Part shown: positions 55,662-64,000 of the stretch, piece after piece
How positions within the stretch are numbered: position 1 is the stretch's first letter
Layout of the letters: every line of letters starts with the position of its first letter
Assembly: GCF_023101665.1 (NCBI RefSeq)
Contig: NZ_CP082161.1
Coordinates: 5,022,001 to 5,086,000 of the forward strand
DNA: 64,000 bases
Reading direction: 5' to 3'
Source: Bradyrhizobium sp. 195
Lineage (GTDB): Bacteria > Pseudomonadota > Alphaproteobacteria > Rhizobiales > Xanthobacteraceae
Program-made: the position numbers and the translations under genes
Notes under the pieces: generated by a model
What the model saw: the letters and a program-made list of their open reading frames with translations, nothing else
Database searches by the model: none
Told to the model about the DNA's origin: nothing

Positions 55662-57920
55662 CTACCCGATCACCTTGCCGAACTTGTTCGACTTCGGGAA
55701 ACCCTTCGGCGGCAGGCGGCCGGCGTCGGCGCGGGTGCCTTGCCACTCCGCGAGCTCCTTCATGGTCGCGCTGAATTCGCGCCCCGCAGAGTCCTTCCAG
55801 GTGAGGCCCGCCTTGGCCTCGAACACGACGACGTCGGAGAGGCCGCCGTCCTTGTACTTCTGCAGGCGCACGCCGCGGCCGCGCGCCATTTCCGGCACCT
55901 GATCGAGCGGGAAGACGAGCATCTTGCGGTTCTCGCCGATGACCGCGACGGTATCGCCGATCACCTCGGTGACCGTGCGCGCCTCGTTCGGCATGTCGAC
56001 GTTGAGGACCTGCTTGCCCTTCTTGGTGGTGCCGACGCAATCGTCCTCGTTGACGACGAAGCCCTGGCCCTCGTGGCTCGCGACCAGGAATTTGCGTCCG
56101 CCCTTGTTGACGAACAGCGCGACGGGCGCCGCTTCCTGCTCGAGATCGATGAAGAGGCGGATCGGCTCGCCGTGGCCGCGGCCGCCCGGGAGCTTTGCGA
56201 CATCGAGCGAGTAGAACTTGCCGTTGGTGGCAAACAGCAGCAGCTTCGAAGTGGTCTCCGCGAAGAAGGCGAAGCCGAGCTTGTCGTCCTGCTTGAAGGC
56301 GAGCCCCGAGAGGTCCTCGACATGGCCCTTCATGGTGCGGATCCAGCCCTTGTCCGAGACGACGACCGTCACCGGCTCGCGCTCGACGAAGGCTTCCTCG
56401 ATCGCGGCCAGATCGTGCTCGGGCGCGTCGGCGAAGGTGGTGCGGCGCTTGCCGAGCGGCGTCTTCGGCCCGAACATGTCGCGAACCTTGCCGACCTGCT
56501 CGCCGACCTTCTTCCATTGCTCGGCTTCCGAGGCGAGCACTGCGTTGATGCCCTTGAGCTCGGCACGGAGATTCTTGTCCTCGGTGCGGATCTCCATTTC
56601 CTCGAGCTTGCGCAAGGAGCGCAGCCGCATGTTGAGGATGGCTTCGGCCTGCACCTCGGTGAGCTTGAACTCCTTCATCAAGGCCGGCTTCGGCTCATCC
56701 TCGGTGCGGATGATCTTGATCACCTTGTCGATGTTCAGATAGGCGATGAGGAAGCCGCCGAGCACTTCCAGCCGGTGCTCGATCTGCGCCTTGCGGTAAT
56801 TGCTGCGCCGGATCAGCACGTCGCGCAGATGGTCGAGCCATTCGCGCAAGCACTCCGCGAGCCCCACCACCTTGGGCACCTTGCCCTTGATCAGCACGTT
56901 GAGGTTCAACGGGATCTTGTTTTCGAGCTCGGTGAGCCGGAACAGCGATTCCATCATCAAGGCGGGATCGACGTTCTTCGACTTCGGCTCGATCACGATG
57001 CGGACGTCTTCGGCCGACTCGTCCCTGATGTCGCCGACCAGCGGCAGCTTCTTCTGGTCGAGCAGCTCGGCGACCTTCTCGATCAGGCGCGACTTCTGCA
57101 CCAGAAAGGGAATCTCGGTGACGACGACGACCCAGGAGCCCCGCGCGCCCTCCTCCTGCTCCCACCTGGCGCGAACGCGGAACGAGCCGCGGCCGGTGGT
57201 GTAGGCTTCAGCGATGGCCTGCTTGGAATCGACGCAGATGCCGCCGGTCGGGAAGTCCGGGCCCTTCACCCACTTCATCAGCGCCTTGGATTTGGCGTCG
57301 GGCTTCTCGATCAGATGCAGCGCGGCGTCGCAAAGCTCTGCGGCGTTGTGCGGCGGGATCGAGGTCGCCATGCCGACCGCGATGCCTTGCGCGCCGTTGG
57401 CGAGCAGGTTCGGGAAGCCGCCGGGCAGCACGACCGGCTCCTTCGACTGGCCGTCGTAATTGGCGCGGAACTCGACACCGTCCTCGTCGATGCCGTCGAG
57501 CAGAAGCCGCGCGACGTCGGTCATGCGCGCTTCGGTGTAGCGGTAGGCGGCGGGGTTATCGCCGTCGATATTGCCGAAATTGCCCTGGCCGTCGACCAGC
57601 GGATAACGCGAGGAGAAATCCTGCGCGAGGCGGACCATGGCGTCGTAGATCGCCTGGTCGCCGTGCGGATGGAACGAGCCCATCACGTCGCCGACGATTT
57701 TGGCGGATTTCTTGAAGGCCGTGCCGGGATCGAGCCTGAGCAGGCGCATGCCGTAGAGGATGCGCCGGTGAACCGGCTTCAGGCCGTCGCGCGCGTCGGG
57801 CAGCGCGCGGTGCATGATGGTGGAGAGCGCATAGGCGAGATAGCGCTCTTCCAGCGCTTCACGCAGCGGCACCTCGTGAATTTCGGCCGGCTCTTGCGGC
57901 GGAATCAATCGTTTTCCCAT
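55662..57920 (-). CDS. parC: DNA topoisomerase IV subunit A
   Basis: This 752-residue type II topoisomerase subunit breaks and rejoins DNA to decatenate daughter chromosomes. The N-terminal breakage domain contains [20 protein letters not shown] and [10 protein letters not shown], where Tyr is the catalytic residue (R-Y-T-E). A long coiled region and a C-terminal beta-pinwheel follow, with repeats such as [20 protein letters not shown] and [15 protein letters not shown]. ParC rather than GyrA is suggested by length and the absence of a full GyrA box. Confidence 0.93.
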   Translation of the reverse strand: MGKRLIPPQEPAEIHEVPLREALEERYLAYALSTIMHRALPDARDGLKPVHRRILYGMRLLRLDPGTAFKKSAKIVGDVMGSFHPHGDQAIYDAMVRLAQDFSSRYPLVDGQGNFGNIDGDNPAAYRYTEARMTDVARLLLDGIDEDGVEFRANYDGQSKEPVVLPGGFPNLLANGAQGIAVGMATSIPPHNAAELCDAALHLIEKPDAKSKALMKWVKGPDFPTGGICVDSKQAIAEAYTTGRGSFRVRARWEQEEGARGSWVVVVTEIPFLVQKSRLIEKVAELLDQKKLPLVGDIRDESAEDVRIVIEPKSKNVDPALMMESLFRLTELENKIPLNLNVLIKGKVPKVVGLAECLREWLDHLRDVLIRRSNYRKAQIEHRLEVLGGFLIAYLNIDKVIKIIRTEDEPKPALMKEFKLTEVQAEAILNMRLRSLRKLEEMEIRTEDKNLRAELKGINAVLASEAEQWKKVGEQVGKVRDMFGPKTPLGKRRTTFADAPEHDLAAIEEAFVEREPVTVVVSDKGWIRTMKGHVEDLSGLAFKQDDKLGFAFFAETTSKLLLFATNGKFYSLDVAKLPGGRGHGEPIRLFIDLEQEAAPVALFVNKGGRKFLVASHEGQGFVVNEDDCVGTTKKGKQVLNVDMPNEARTVTEVIGDTVAVIGENRKMLVFPLDQVPEMARGRGVRLQKYKDGGLSDVVVFEAKAGLTWKDSAGREFSATMKELAEWQGTRADAGRLPPKGFPKSNKFGKVIG

Positions 57921-57980
57921 GCCGCCCGGTTAAACCGTGGAAGCGAATCGGGCAAGGATGGATTGGTTCCCTGTGGGCGG

Positions 57981-58256
57981 CTAGTGGCCCGCCCAGCCGG
58001 CTGTCACGGTCTCGGTTTTGGCCTGAACGGGCGCCGGCCCATTGGTCAGACAACGCCGGGCGGCCTCGATTTCGGCCTCCGTCGCCCCCTTCGACCGCGC
58101 CCATGTCTCTGCGGCCGCAGCGGAATATTTGGCCACATAGTACCGGACGACGGTACAGGATGCCCGGCGAAACACGCCGGGTTGCGGCTCGCCGGCCATT
58201 GCATCAGGCGCAAACGCGAGCAGCGCCGCGGACAAGGCGAATCCCCTGATCAACAT
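57981..58256 (-). CDS. Small secreted protein of unknown function
   Basis: This 91-residue protein has a signal peptide (MLIRGFALSAALLAFAPDAM, cleavage near AGEPQ) and a mature part with two cysteines (RASCTVVRYYVAKYSAAAAE, ARRCLTNG) that may form a disulphide. Predicted helical. It lies between recO and parC on the same strand. No named family recognised. Confidence 0.6.
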   Translation of the reverse strand: MLIRGFALSAALLAFAPDAMAGEPQPGVFRRASCTVVRYYVAKYSAAAAETWARSKGATEAEIEAARRCLTNGPAPVQAKTETVTAGWAGH

Positions 58257-58356
58257 TTAGGCTGTCCCCGTTGTGGAACCTCAGAGCCGAACTCGACGAC
58301 ACCGATTTAGTTCCCGGAGAACTCCGTTTTGGGAACAAGGCAGAGTCCCGCTGCGC

Positions 58357-59109
58357 TCATGGCGCCGGGATCGCCGCCCTCGCCTGCTGCCGTATCAGGG
58401 CATTGATGAAGCCCGCACGCGCGTCGGAATGGCCCTGCCCCCGCGGCTCCAGCACATGGCGAAGCAGGAACAGGCCGGTGAGCCGGAAGCCGTCCTGGAG
58501 ATCCTGCTCGGTGAGGTCGCTTGCGGTTTCGCCCTGGCGCAGAAACGGCGGCAGGCGCAACAGGCGGTCACGCCACGGCTCGCCGGCGCCGCGGGACACC
58601 GCGCCCCCGGATTTCGGCGAAACATAGATAAGGTCGGTGGTCTCGCCGGTCACCGCACAATTGTCCAGCGCCAGGCCGAAACCAAGCTCGGCGAGCATCG
58701 CCAGCTCGAAATGGATGACGTGGACGGCGGCGCCGCCGATATCGTCGAAATCGTCGAGCGAATGCTCGAGCAGTGCGAAGATCTCCTCGTGCGGATCGCG
58801 CTCCGGCAGCAGCCGCGCAATCGAGGCGAGATGGGTGACGCCGTAGACACCATGGGATGATCCGAGCAAATTGGCCGCGCGCAGCTTCAGGCCTTCGATC
58901 GCATAAGTGCCGAGATGCTCGTCGAGCCGTGCCCGCCACACCACACTGACGCTGTTCCCCGGCTGGAGCAGCGGCCGCATCCGCGAGCCGGCGCCGCCGC
59001 GCACAAGGCCCAGATGCCGGCCGTGCGCGCGCGTCAGCAGCTCGACGATGGCACTGCTCTCGCCATGCCGCCGCACGCCCAGCACGATGCCTTCGTCGGT
59101 CCATTCCAT
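58357..59109 (-). CDS. recO: DNA repair protein RecO
   Basis: This 250-residue protein helps RecR/RecF load RecA on SSB-coated DNA. The N-terminal OB fold [30 protein letters not shown] is typical, with [20 protein letters not shown], and the helical C-terminus contains [20 protein letters not shown]. It follows the small membrane protein and era in the order typical of rhizobia. Confidence 0.94.
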   Translation of the reverse strand: MEWTDEGIVLGVRRHGESSAIVELLTRAHGRHLGLVRGGAGSRMRPLLQPGNSVSVVWRARLDEHLGTYAIEGLKLRAANLLGSSHGVYGVTHLASIARLLPERDPHEEIFALLEHSLDDFDDIGGAAVHVIHFELAMLAELGFGLALDNCAVTGETTDLIYVSPKSGGAVSRGAGEPWRDRLLRLPPFLRQGETASDLTEQDLQDGFRLTGLFLLRHVLEPRGQGHSDARAGFINALIRQQARAAIPAP

Positions 59110-59142
59110 GGGAGGAAGTGTAGCGGATTCCGGCGTTCAATC

Positions 59143-59225
59143 GTAGGGCGGATTAGCCGAAGGCGTAATCCGCCAATCGCTCGTGCACGTCAAATGGTGG
59201 ATTACGCTTCGCTAATCCACCCTAC
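59143..59225. repeat. Palindromic intergenic repeat, GTAGGG family, copy 5
   Basis: GTAGGGCGGATTAGCCGAAG and CTTCGCTAATCCACCCTAC form imperfect outer arms; GCGTAATCCGCC/GGTGGATTACGC form the inner pair. It lies between recO and the small membrane protein gene. Confidence 0.82.
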
Positions 59226-59240
59226 GGCACCGCGCAAACG

Positions 59241-59621
59241 TCACGCGTTGAACCAGCCCTGCGCGTCGCCGGTGAAGGAAAAATACAGGCCCATCGTGGT
59301 CAGCGCGCAGGACACGATCTCGATGGCGCTGTCGAGCTCCATGCCCTTCTCCCCGATGATCTGGCCGAGCGAGATCACCGTCAGCACGAGGGCCGCCGCC
59401 AGCACCCAGCGTGGCCAATTCTTGCGATGATGCGCGGCCAGCCGGACGAAATAGACCAGGAGCAGGATCATGCCGCCGGCGAGCAAGGTCCCCGTCATGA
59501 TCATCTGCTCGGTCATCTCGGCATTGGGCGTGCGGTCCTGCACCGCAACGGACAAGGCGTCCAGCATCAACGATGCATAGAGCAGCGCTTCGAAGCGCCG
59601 GACGTTGCTGGGCACGCTCAT
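59241..59621 (-). CDS. Membrane protein of unknown function
   Basis: This 126-residue protein has about four hydrophobic segments (FEALLYASLMLDALSVAVQ, MIMTGTLLAGGMILLLVYFV, WVLAAALVLTVISLGQII, AIEIVSCALTTMGLYFSFTG). It has no signal peptide. It is located 21 bp downstream of era on the same strand. No family recognised. Confidence 0.65.
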   Translation of the reverse strand: MSVPSNVRRFEALLYASLMLDALSVAVQDRTPNAEMTEQMIMTGTLLAGGMILLLVYFVRLAAHHRKNWPRWVLAAALVLTVISLGQIIGEKGMELDSAIEIVSCALTTMGLYFSFTGDAQGWFNA

Positions 59622-59642
59622 CGGATACCGATCTTTTCCTGG

Positions 59643-60569
59643 TTATTCCCTGGGAAAGTCCAGGCCCATCTCGCGGTAGCGATCGGGATCGTCGCCCCAG
59701 TTCTCGCGCACCTTGACGAACAGGAACAGGTGCACCGGCACGTCAAGGATCTGCATCAGCTCCTTGCGCGAGTCCGCGCCGATCGACTTGATGGTGGCGC
59801 CGCCCTTGCCGAGCACGATCTTGCGCTGGCTTTCGCGCTCGACGAAGATCGTCTGCTCGATCCGCACCGACTTGTCCTTGCGCTCCTCCCATTTGTCGGT
59901 CTCGACCGTGGACTGGTAGGGCAATTCCTGGTGCAGCTTCTGATAGATTTTTTCGCGCGTGATCTCGGCCGCCAGCTGCCGCATCGGCGCGTCCGACATC
60001 TGGTCCTCGGGATAGAGGAACGGTCCCGGCGGCACCATCTCTGAAAGCGTCGTGCGGATGTCGTCGACGCCATCGCCCGAGATCGCCGCGATCATGAAGG
60101 TCCGCGCGAACTTCATGCGCTCGTTGGCGGCCTGCGCCAGCGCCAGCAGCTTCTCGCGCTGGACCAGGTCGACCTTGTTGATGACCAGGATCTTCTCGTG
60201 TTTCACGCTGGCGACCTTGGTGAGGATCGCCTCGGCCTCTTCGTCGATCCCGGCCTTGGCATCGAGCAGCACGCAGACGAGATCGGCGTCATGCGCCCCG
60301 CTCCAGGCGGTCGAGACCATGGCGCGGTCGAGCCGGCGCTTGGGCAGGAAGATACCGGGCGTGTCGACCAGGATGATCTGGGCGTTGTTCTCGATCACGA
60401 TGCCGCGGATCAGCGCGCGCGTGGTCTGCACCTTGCGCGAGACGATCGTGACCTTGGCCCCGACCAGCGCATTGACCAGCGTGGACTTGCCGACATTGGG
60501 CGCGCCGATCAGCGCAACGAAGCCGCAGCGCGTCGCGGTGGGCGTCTCGCCGCTTGCTTCAGCCGTCAT
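59643..60569 (-). CDS. era: GTPase Era
   Basis: This 308-residue ribosome-assembly GTPase binds the 3' end of 16S rRNA. The G motifs are visible: G1 GAPNVGKSTLVN, G3 DTPGIF, G4 NKVDLV, and the C-terminal KH domain with RIEQTIFVERESQRKIVLGK. ATG 60569 (MTAEASGETPTATRCGFVAL) was chosen; an in-frame codon seven residues earlier (60590) is possible. It overlaps the rnc stop, so it is translationally coupled. Confidence 0.95.
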   Translation of the reverse strand: MTAEASGETPTATRCGFVALIGAPNVGKSTLVNALVGAKVTIVSRKVQTTRALIRGIVIENNAQIILVDTPGIFLPKRRLDRAMVSTAWSGAHDADLVCVLLDAKAGIDEEAEAILTKVASVKHEKILVINKVDLVQREKLLALAQAANERMKFARTFMIAAISGDGVDDIRTTLSEMVPPGPFLYPEDQMSDAPMRQLAAEITREKIYQKLHQELPYQSTVETDKWEERKDKSVRIEQTIFVERESQRKIVLGKGGATIKSIGADSRKELMQILDVPVHLFLFVKVRENWGDDPDRYREMGLDFPRE

Positions 60570-61425
60570 TGCCGCCGCCAACACCTTCACGTTCGATCAT
60601 CACTGATGCTGCTACTTTCTCTGCTGCGCGCTTGCTGCCGCCGATGCCTTCGGCCGGCGCGAGGCCCGGCAGATCCACCGCGACGCGGAACTGCGGATCG
60701 TGATGCGGGCCGGTGCGCTCGACCTCGCGGTAAACCGGCGTCGGCAGCCCCTTGCCCTGCGCCCATTCCTGCAACACGGTCTTGGGATCGCGCAAGGGAC
60801 GGCGCGGCTTGTGCATGCGCTCGGTCCAGTTACGTTTGACGAACTCGGACGCCGCCGCGTAGCCGCCGTCGAGGAAGACAGCGCCGATCACGGCCTCACA
60901 GATGTCGCCGAGCACAGACTTGCGCAGGCGCGCGTCGGCGCTGGGGCCGACCGAGCCCAGCTTGACGTCGTCGAGCAGACCGAGCGACTTGGCGACGTCG
61001 GCGCAGCTTTCCTTGCGCACGAGTTCGGCAAGGCGCTTGGACAACTCGCCCTCATCGGCGTTCGGGAAGGCGTGATAGAGCATGTCGGAGACGACGAGCC
61101 CGAGCACGTGGTCGCCGAGGAATTCCAGCCGCTGATAGCTGTCGCCGCGCTTGCGCCCGGACTTCAGCGCCGAGACATGCGTGATCCCCTGCATCAGGAG
61201 GTTCGGGTCAGTGAAGCTGTAGCCGATGCGCGCCTCGAGCGCCGCGTTGGCATCGGAGCCCTTGGCCTTGCTGCTCCGCGCCCGCTTCTTCTTGGCGGGC
61301 GCCTTGGCCTCAGGAGTCTTGGTTTCAGGAGTCTTGGTCGCAAGGTTCGTGGTCGCAACTTCGCCGTCGGGGCCCGCTTGGGCCTCGGTTGGTTGGATCG
61401 CGATGTCCTTGGCTTCGTCTTTCAT
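60559..61425 (-). CDS. rnc: Ribonuclease III
   Basis: This 288-residue protein has an alphaproteobacterial N-terminal extension rich in Ala/Lys/Thr (to about residue 60), then the RNase III domain with YQRLEFLGDHVLGLVVSDML and the acidic motif ICEAVIGAVFLDGGY. The double-stranded RNA-binding domain is at the C-terminus (DPKTVLQEWAQGKGLPTPVY). ATG 61425 (MKDEAKDIA) overlaps the lepB stop by four bases. Confidence 0.95.
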   Translation of the reverse strand: MKDEAKDIAIQPTEAQAGPDGEVATTNLATKTPETKTPEAKAPAKKKRARSSKAKGSDANAALEARIGYSFTDPNLLMQGITHVSALKSGRKRGDSYQRLEFLGDHVLGLVVSDMLYHAFPNADEGELSKRLAELVRKESCADVAKSLGLLDDVKLGSVGPSADARLRKSVLGDICEAVIGAVFLDGGYAAASEFVKRNWTERMHKPRRPLRDPKTVLQEWAQGKGLPTPVYREVERTGPHHDPQFRVAVDLPGLAPAEGIGGSKRAAEKVAASVMIEREGVGGGNDG

Positions 61426-62186
61426 CGGACGATTTTGAAGAAGCGATTCCAGCGCACCGCCCACGGCCAGCGCCAGAACATCCAGGCATGCTCGCCTTCG
61501 GCGATGGAGAAGAAGATCATCTGGGCGCGGCCGATCAGATTCTCCTGCGGCACATAGCCGACCTGGCCGAGGAAGCGGCTATCGGTGGAGTTATCGCGGT
61601 TGTCGCCCATCATGAAGAAATGGCCTGATGGCACGGTGTAGACGTTGGTGTTGTCCACATAGCCGTTGTCGGCGCAGTCGAGCGTCTCATAGGACACGCC
61701 GTTCGGCAGCGTTTCCTTCCAGCGCTTCACCCGGGAGATGCCGCCGCCTTCCGAGCCGCAGGGCTCCTCTCCGACATATTCGCTCATCCGCTGCCGCTCG
61801 ACCGGCGTGTCGTTGATGTAGAGCAGCCCGTCCCGCATCTGGATGCGGTCGCCGGGAAGGCCGATCACGCGCTTGATGTAATCGGTGGAATCGTCCTTCG
61901 GCAGGCGAAACACGACGATGTCGCCGCGGCTCGGGTCCGAGCCCCAGATCCGCCCGGAGAACAGCGGCGGCGAGAATGGAATCGAATAGTGGCTATAGCC
62001 GTAGGAATATTTCGAGACGAACAGATAGTCGCCGACCAGCAGCGTCGCCTTCATCGAGCCGGACGGGATGTTGAACGGCTGGAACAGGAAGGTGCGGATC
62101 ACCAGCGCGATCAGGAGAGCGTGGATCACGACCCGGATCGTTTCGCCGACGCCGCTCTCAGTTTTCGTTCCCGAAGTCACGCTCAT
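61422..62186 (-). CDS. lepB: Signal peptidase I
   Basis: This 254-residue membrane protease has an N-terminal membrane anchor (IRVVIHALLIALVIRTFLFQ) and removes signal peptides at the periplasmic face. The catalytic serine lies in FNIPSGSMKATLLVGDYLFV, the lysine in STDYIKRVIGLPGDRI, and the C-terminal box is FFMMGDNRDNSTDSRFLG. It is followed by rnc and era, a conserved order. Confidence 0.96.
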   Translation of the reverse strand: MSVTSGTKTESGVGETIRVVIHALLIALVIRTFLFQPFNIPSGSMKATLLVGDYLFVSKYSYGYSHYSIPFSPPLFSGRIWGSDPSRGDIVVFRLPKDDSTDYIKRVIGLPGDRIQMRDGLLYINDTPVERQRMSEYVGEEPCGSEGGGISRVKRWKETLPNGVSYETLDCADNGYVDNTNVYTVPSGHFFMMGDNRDNSTDSRFLGQVGYVPQENLIGRAQMIFFSIAEGEHAWMFWRWPWAVRWNRFFKIVR

Positions 62187-62434
62187 TGCTCTCTCAATTC
62201 CGGCCGGCGATCACAGAGCGCCCTCCTCCCGCGAACGGCCCACCGGTTCGCGGCACAAGGAGATTGTCCTGATTCTGATAGTGAGGGCCAATTCCGGCGT
62301 AAAGCCGAATTCGCCCAAGCTGATTTTGCGTCCGCGGACTTTTAGACGGTTGTCGGAGGTCACGCAATCAAGGATCGCGTTAAAACTTCATAAGATATTG
62401 ATTTACAAAGACAATCATAAATCCCGACGCCCAA

Positions 62435-62854
62435 TCAGGGTTTCGGCAGCGGCACGGCGGAAATGACGACGAAGGCCTGCGCCAGCGGCCAATCGTCGGT
62501 GATCGACAGGTCGATCCGCGCCTCGAACCCCTCCGGCGTCAGGGCCTGAAGCCGGGCCAGGGCGCCGCCGGTCAGTTGCATGGTCGGCCGCCCGCCCGGC
62601 AGGTTGACCACCCCCATGTCGCGCCACCACACGCCGCGCCGGATCCCGGTGCCGAGCGCCTTGGAGCAGGCCTCCTTGGCGGCGAAACGCTTGGCGTAGG
62701 TCGCCACCACCATTTTCTCGTTCTTGGCGCGCCGCTCCGCCTTGGCCCGCTCGGCCGGGGTGAAGATGCGGTCGAGGAAGCGCTCGCCATGGCGCTCGAT
62801 CACCTTGGCGACGCGGGTGATGTCGATGAGGTCGGAGCCGATGCCGATGATCAC
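62435..62854 (-). CDS. acpS: Holo-[acyl-carrier-protein] synthase
   Basis: This 139-residue enzyme transfers phosphopantetheine to ACP. The conserved blocks are [20 protein letters not shown] (metal Asp in SDLID) and [19 protein letters not shown] with the Glu ligand. Its ATG overlaps the pdxJ stop by four bases. The lepB gene follows after a 248-bp gap without a gene. Confidence 0.95.
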   Translation of the reverse strand: MIIGIGSDLIDITRVAKVIERHGERFLDRIFTPAERAKAERRAKNEKMVVATYAKRFAAKEACSKALGTGIRRGVWWRDMGVVNLPGGRPTMQLTGGALARLQALTPEGFEARIDLSITDDWPLAQAFVVISAVPLPKP

Positions 62855-63603
62855 GCCCGGCTCCGGCCGCGGTCCATCGCCGCGCGCATGCTGCGTACCG
62901 TCTCGGCAAGGCCGACGAACAGCGCTTCACCGATCATGTAATAGCCGATGTTCAGCTCCATGATCTCAGGCAGGGCCGCGATCGTCTCCGCGGTCGCATA
63001 GTCGAGCCCGTGCCCGGCATGAACCTCCAGTCCGGCGGACTTTGCCAACTTCACCCCCGCCACGATCCGCTGCCATTCGGCCTCAGCTTTCTCCGTGTGG
63101 CCGTCGACCACGGCGTCGCACCAGGCGCCGGTATGGATCTCGATCACGGGCGCGCGCAGCCGCGCCGCCATCTCGATCTGGGCGGGATCGGCGGCGATGA
63201 ACAGGGAGACCCGAATACCGGCATCGTTCAGCCGCGCGATGTAGGGTGCGAGCGCGTTGTGCTGGCCGACCACGTCGAGGCCGCCTTCGGTGGTCACCTC
63301 CTGCCGACGCTCTGGCACCAGGCACACCGCGTGCGGCTTGGTGGCGAGCGAGATGCGCATCATGTCGTCGGTCGCCGCCATCTCGAAATTCAGCGGCTTG
63401 GAGATCTCGGCCTTCAGCCGCGCCATGTCCTCGTCGCGGATGTGGCGGCGGTCCTCACGCAAATGGGCGGTGATGCCGTCGGCGCCGGCCTCGATCGCCA
63501 GCAGCGCCGCACGCACCGGATCGGGATGGCGGCCGCCGCGGGCGTTACGCACGGTTGCGACGTGATCGATATTGACGCCGAGGCGGAGCGGAGTTGCGGG
63601 CAT
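62851..63603 (-). CDS. pdxJ: Pyridoxine 5'-phosphate synthase
   Basis: This 250-residue TIM-barrel enzyme forms PNP from deoxyxylulose 5-phosphate and aminoacetone phosphate. The start [19 protein letters not shown] is diagnostic, with [34 protein letters not shown] and [20 protein letters not shown] later. ATG 63603 (MPATPLRLG) was chosen over an in-frame upstream codon at 63648 inside the rsh intergenic gap. Confidence 0.96.
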   Translation of the reverse strand: MPATPLRLGVNIDHVATVRNARGGRHPDPVRAALLAIEAGADGITAHLREDRRHIRDEDMARLKAEISKPLNFEMAATDDMMRISLATKPHAVCLVPERRQEVTTEGGLDVVGQHNALAPYIARLNDAGIRVSLFIAADPAQIEMAARLRAPVIEIHTGAWCDAVVDGHTEKAEAEWQRIVAGVKLAKSAGLEVHAGHGLDYATAETIAALPEIMELNIGYYMIGEALFVGLAETVRSMRAAMDRGRSRA

Positions 63604-63648
63604 TTCAGAACTCACGAAATCAGAGGAAAAGGCGCATGCGAGATGCAC

Positions 63649-64000
63649 CTATCCATTAACACGTTCGACTTTGGCGACGACTGCCTTCGCGCGCAACTGG
63701 GCCAGGATCGCGCTCAGATGCTTCAAATCGTAGACTTCGAGATCGATCGTCGTCTCCGTGAAATCAGGTGAGCGGCGCTGCATGCTGATGTTGTCGATGT
63801 TGCCGTCGTGCTCGGCGATCACGGTCGCGATCTGCGCGAGCGCTCCGGGCTCGTTGACGTTCTCGACCTTGATGCGGGCCGGGAATCGCTGCGGCGCGGA
63901 GTCCTCGATGTCCCAGCGGACGTCGAGCCAGCGCTCCGGCTCCTCCTCGAAATCCTTCAGGGCGGGCGCCTGGATCGGATAAATCGTGATGCCCTCGCCC
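63649..64000 (-). CDS. rsh: RelA/SpoT homolog, C-terminal fragment with ACT domain
   Basis: This is the 3' end of a gene that continues beyond base 64000; the stop TAG is at 63651-63649. The visible 116 residues include DVRWDIEDSAPQRFPARIKV and ENVNEPGALAQIATVIAEHD with GNIDNISMQRRSPDF, an ACT domain typical of the C-terminus of bifunctional (p)ppGpp synthetase/hydrolase proteins. The position just upstream of pdxJ-acpS-lepB is the usual rhizobial rsh locus. The catalytic domains are not in the window. Confidence 0.9.
   Translation of the reverse strand, partial: GEGITIYPIQAPALKDFEEEPERWLDVRWDIEDSAPQRFPARIKVENVNEPGALAQIATVIAEHDGNIDNISMQRRSPDFTETTIDLEVYDLKHLSAILAQLRAKAVVAKVERVNG

Noticed and set aside
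55146..58310. A 1054-codon open frame on the plus strand
   Set aside because: It is antisense to parC and part of the GMC gene and reads as Arg/Asp/His-rich sequence without any family pattern, a usual by-product of high-GC codon usage.

Overview
This window looks like a stretch of a high-GC alphaproteobacterial chromosome, most likely Bradyrhizobium or a close relative. The support is the gene orders glyA-nrdR-ribD-ribE-ribH-nusB-thiL-hppA, plsX-fabH-ihfA-merR and rsh-pdxJ-acpS-lepB-rnc-era-recO-parC, a GcrA regulator, an Omp2b-type porin, an NrdR/HemB/Bpt set, and many short palindromic intergenic repeats of types I recognise from that group. The assignment rests on protein and repeat recognition only. 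I see no phage, integrase, transposase, plasmid-replication gene or CRISPR array.

Layout. 1-6.1 kb: the tail of an O-antigen ligase, a divergent MarR regulator/FAD monooxygenase pair around a clear dyad operator, a saccharopine-dehydrogenase-like reductase with a DUF169 protein, a YdcF protein that seems to start at CTG, and a formamidase-like protein. 6.3-12.9 kb: a small conserved protein, GcrA, a large porin, a MarR regulator, an alpha/beta-hydrolase that lacks the usual nucleophile serine, an SDR, and a 79-residue protein behind a near-perfect sigma-54 promoter. 13-14.7 kb: a divergent esterase/TetR pair with an operator abutting the -10 box. 15.3-20.7 kb: tRNA-Pro(GGG), then housekeeping genes for phospholipid and fatty-acid initiation, IHF, DUF177, a bc1 chaperone and BamE.

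20.9-34.9 kb: a TctC-type binding protein, a MerR/carboxymuconolactone-decarboxylase pair, a K+-independent H+-pyrophosphatase, the riboflavin/glyA/nrdR/nusB/thiL cluster, small unknown proteins, an LdtR-like MarR regulator and hemB. 35-39.4 kb: RDD protein, Bpt, an Nramp Mn transporter with a Mur-like site, and an MFS exporter. 39.7-53 kb is the accessory part: an 823-residue trypsin-like protease fused to an S1/P1-type zinc nuclease, a class III cyclase, an MFS protein, a periplasmic metallo-beta-lactamase-fold hydrolase, a DmeF-like metal exporter, a ChrB-like/ChrA chromate pair, two tandem orphan substrate-binding proteins and a dihaem cytochrome c. 52.7-55.7 kb is repeat-rich, with a GMC oxidoreductase lying between two direct copies of a compound repeat. 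55.7-64 kb is the backbone block from parC back to the C-terminal end of rsh.

The most unusual item is the protease-nuclease fusion at 39684..42155. All three protease triad residues and essentially the whole trinuclear zinc site of P1 nuclease can be read in it. The zinc-binding tryptophan, which is the mature N-terminus in P1 nuclease, lies internally just after the protease domain. This suggests a self-activating zymogen nuclease, possibly a stress or anti-phage effector; that role is inference.
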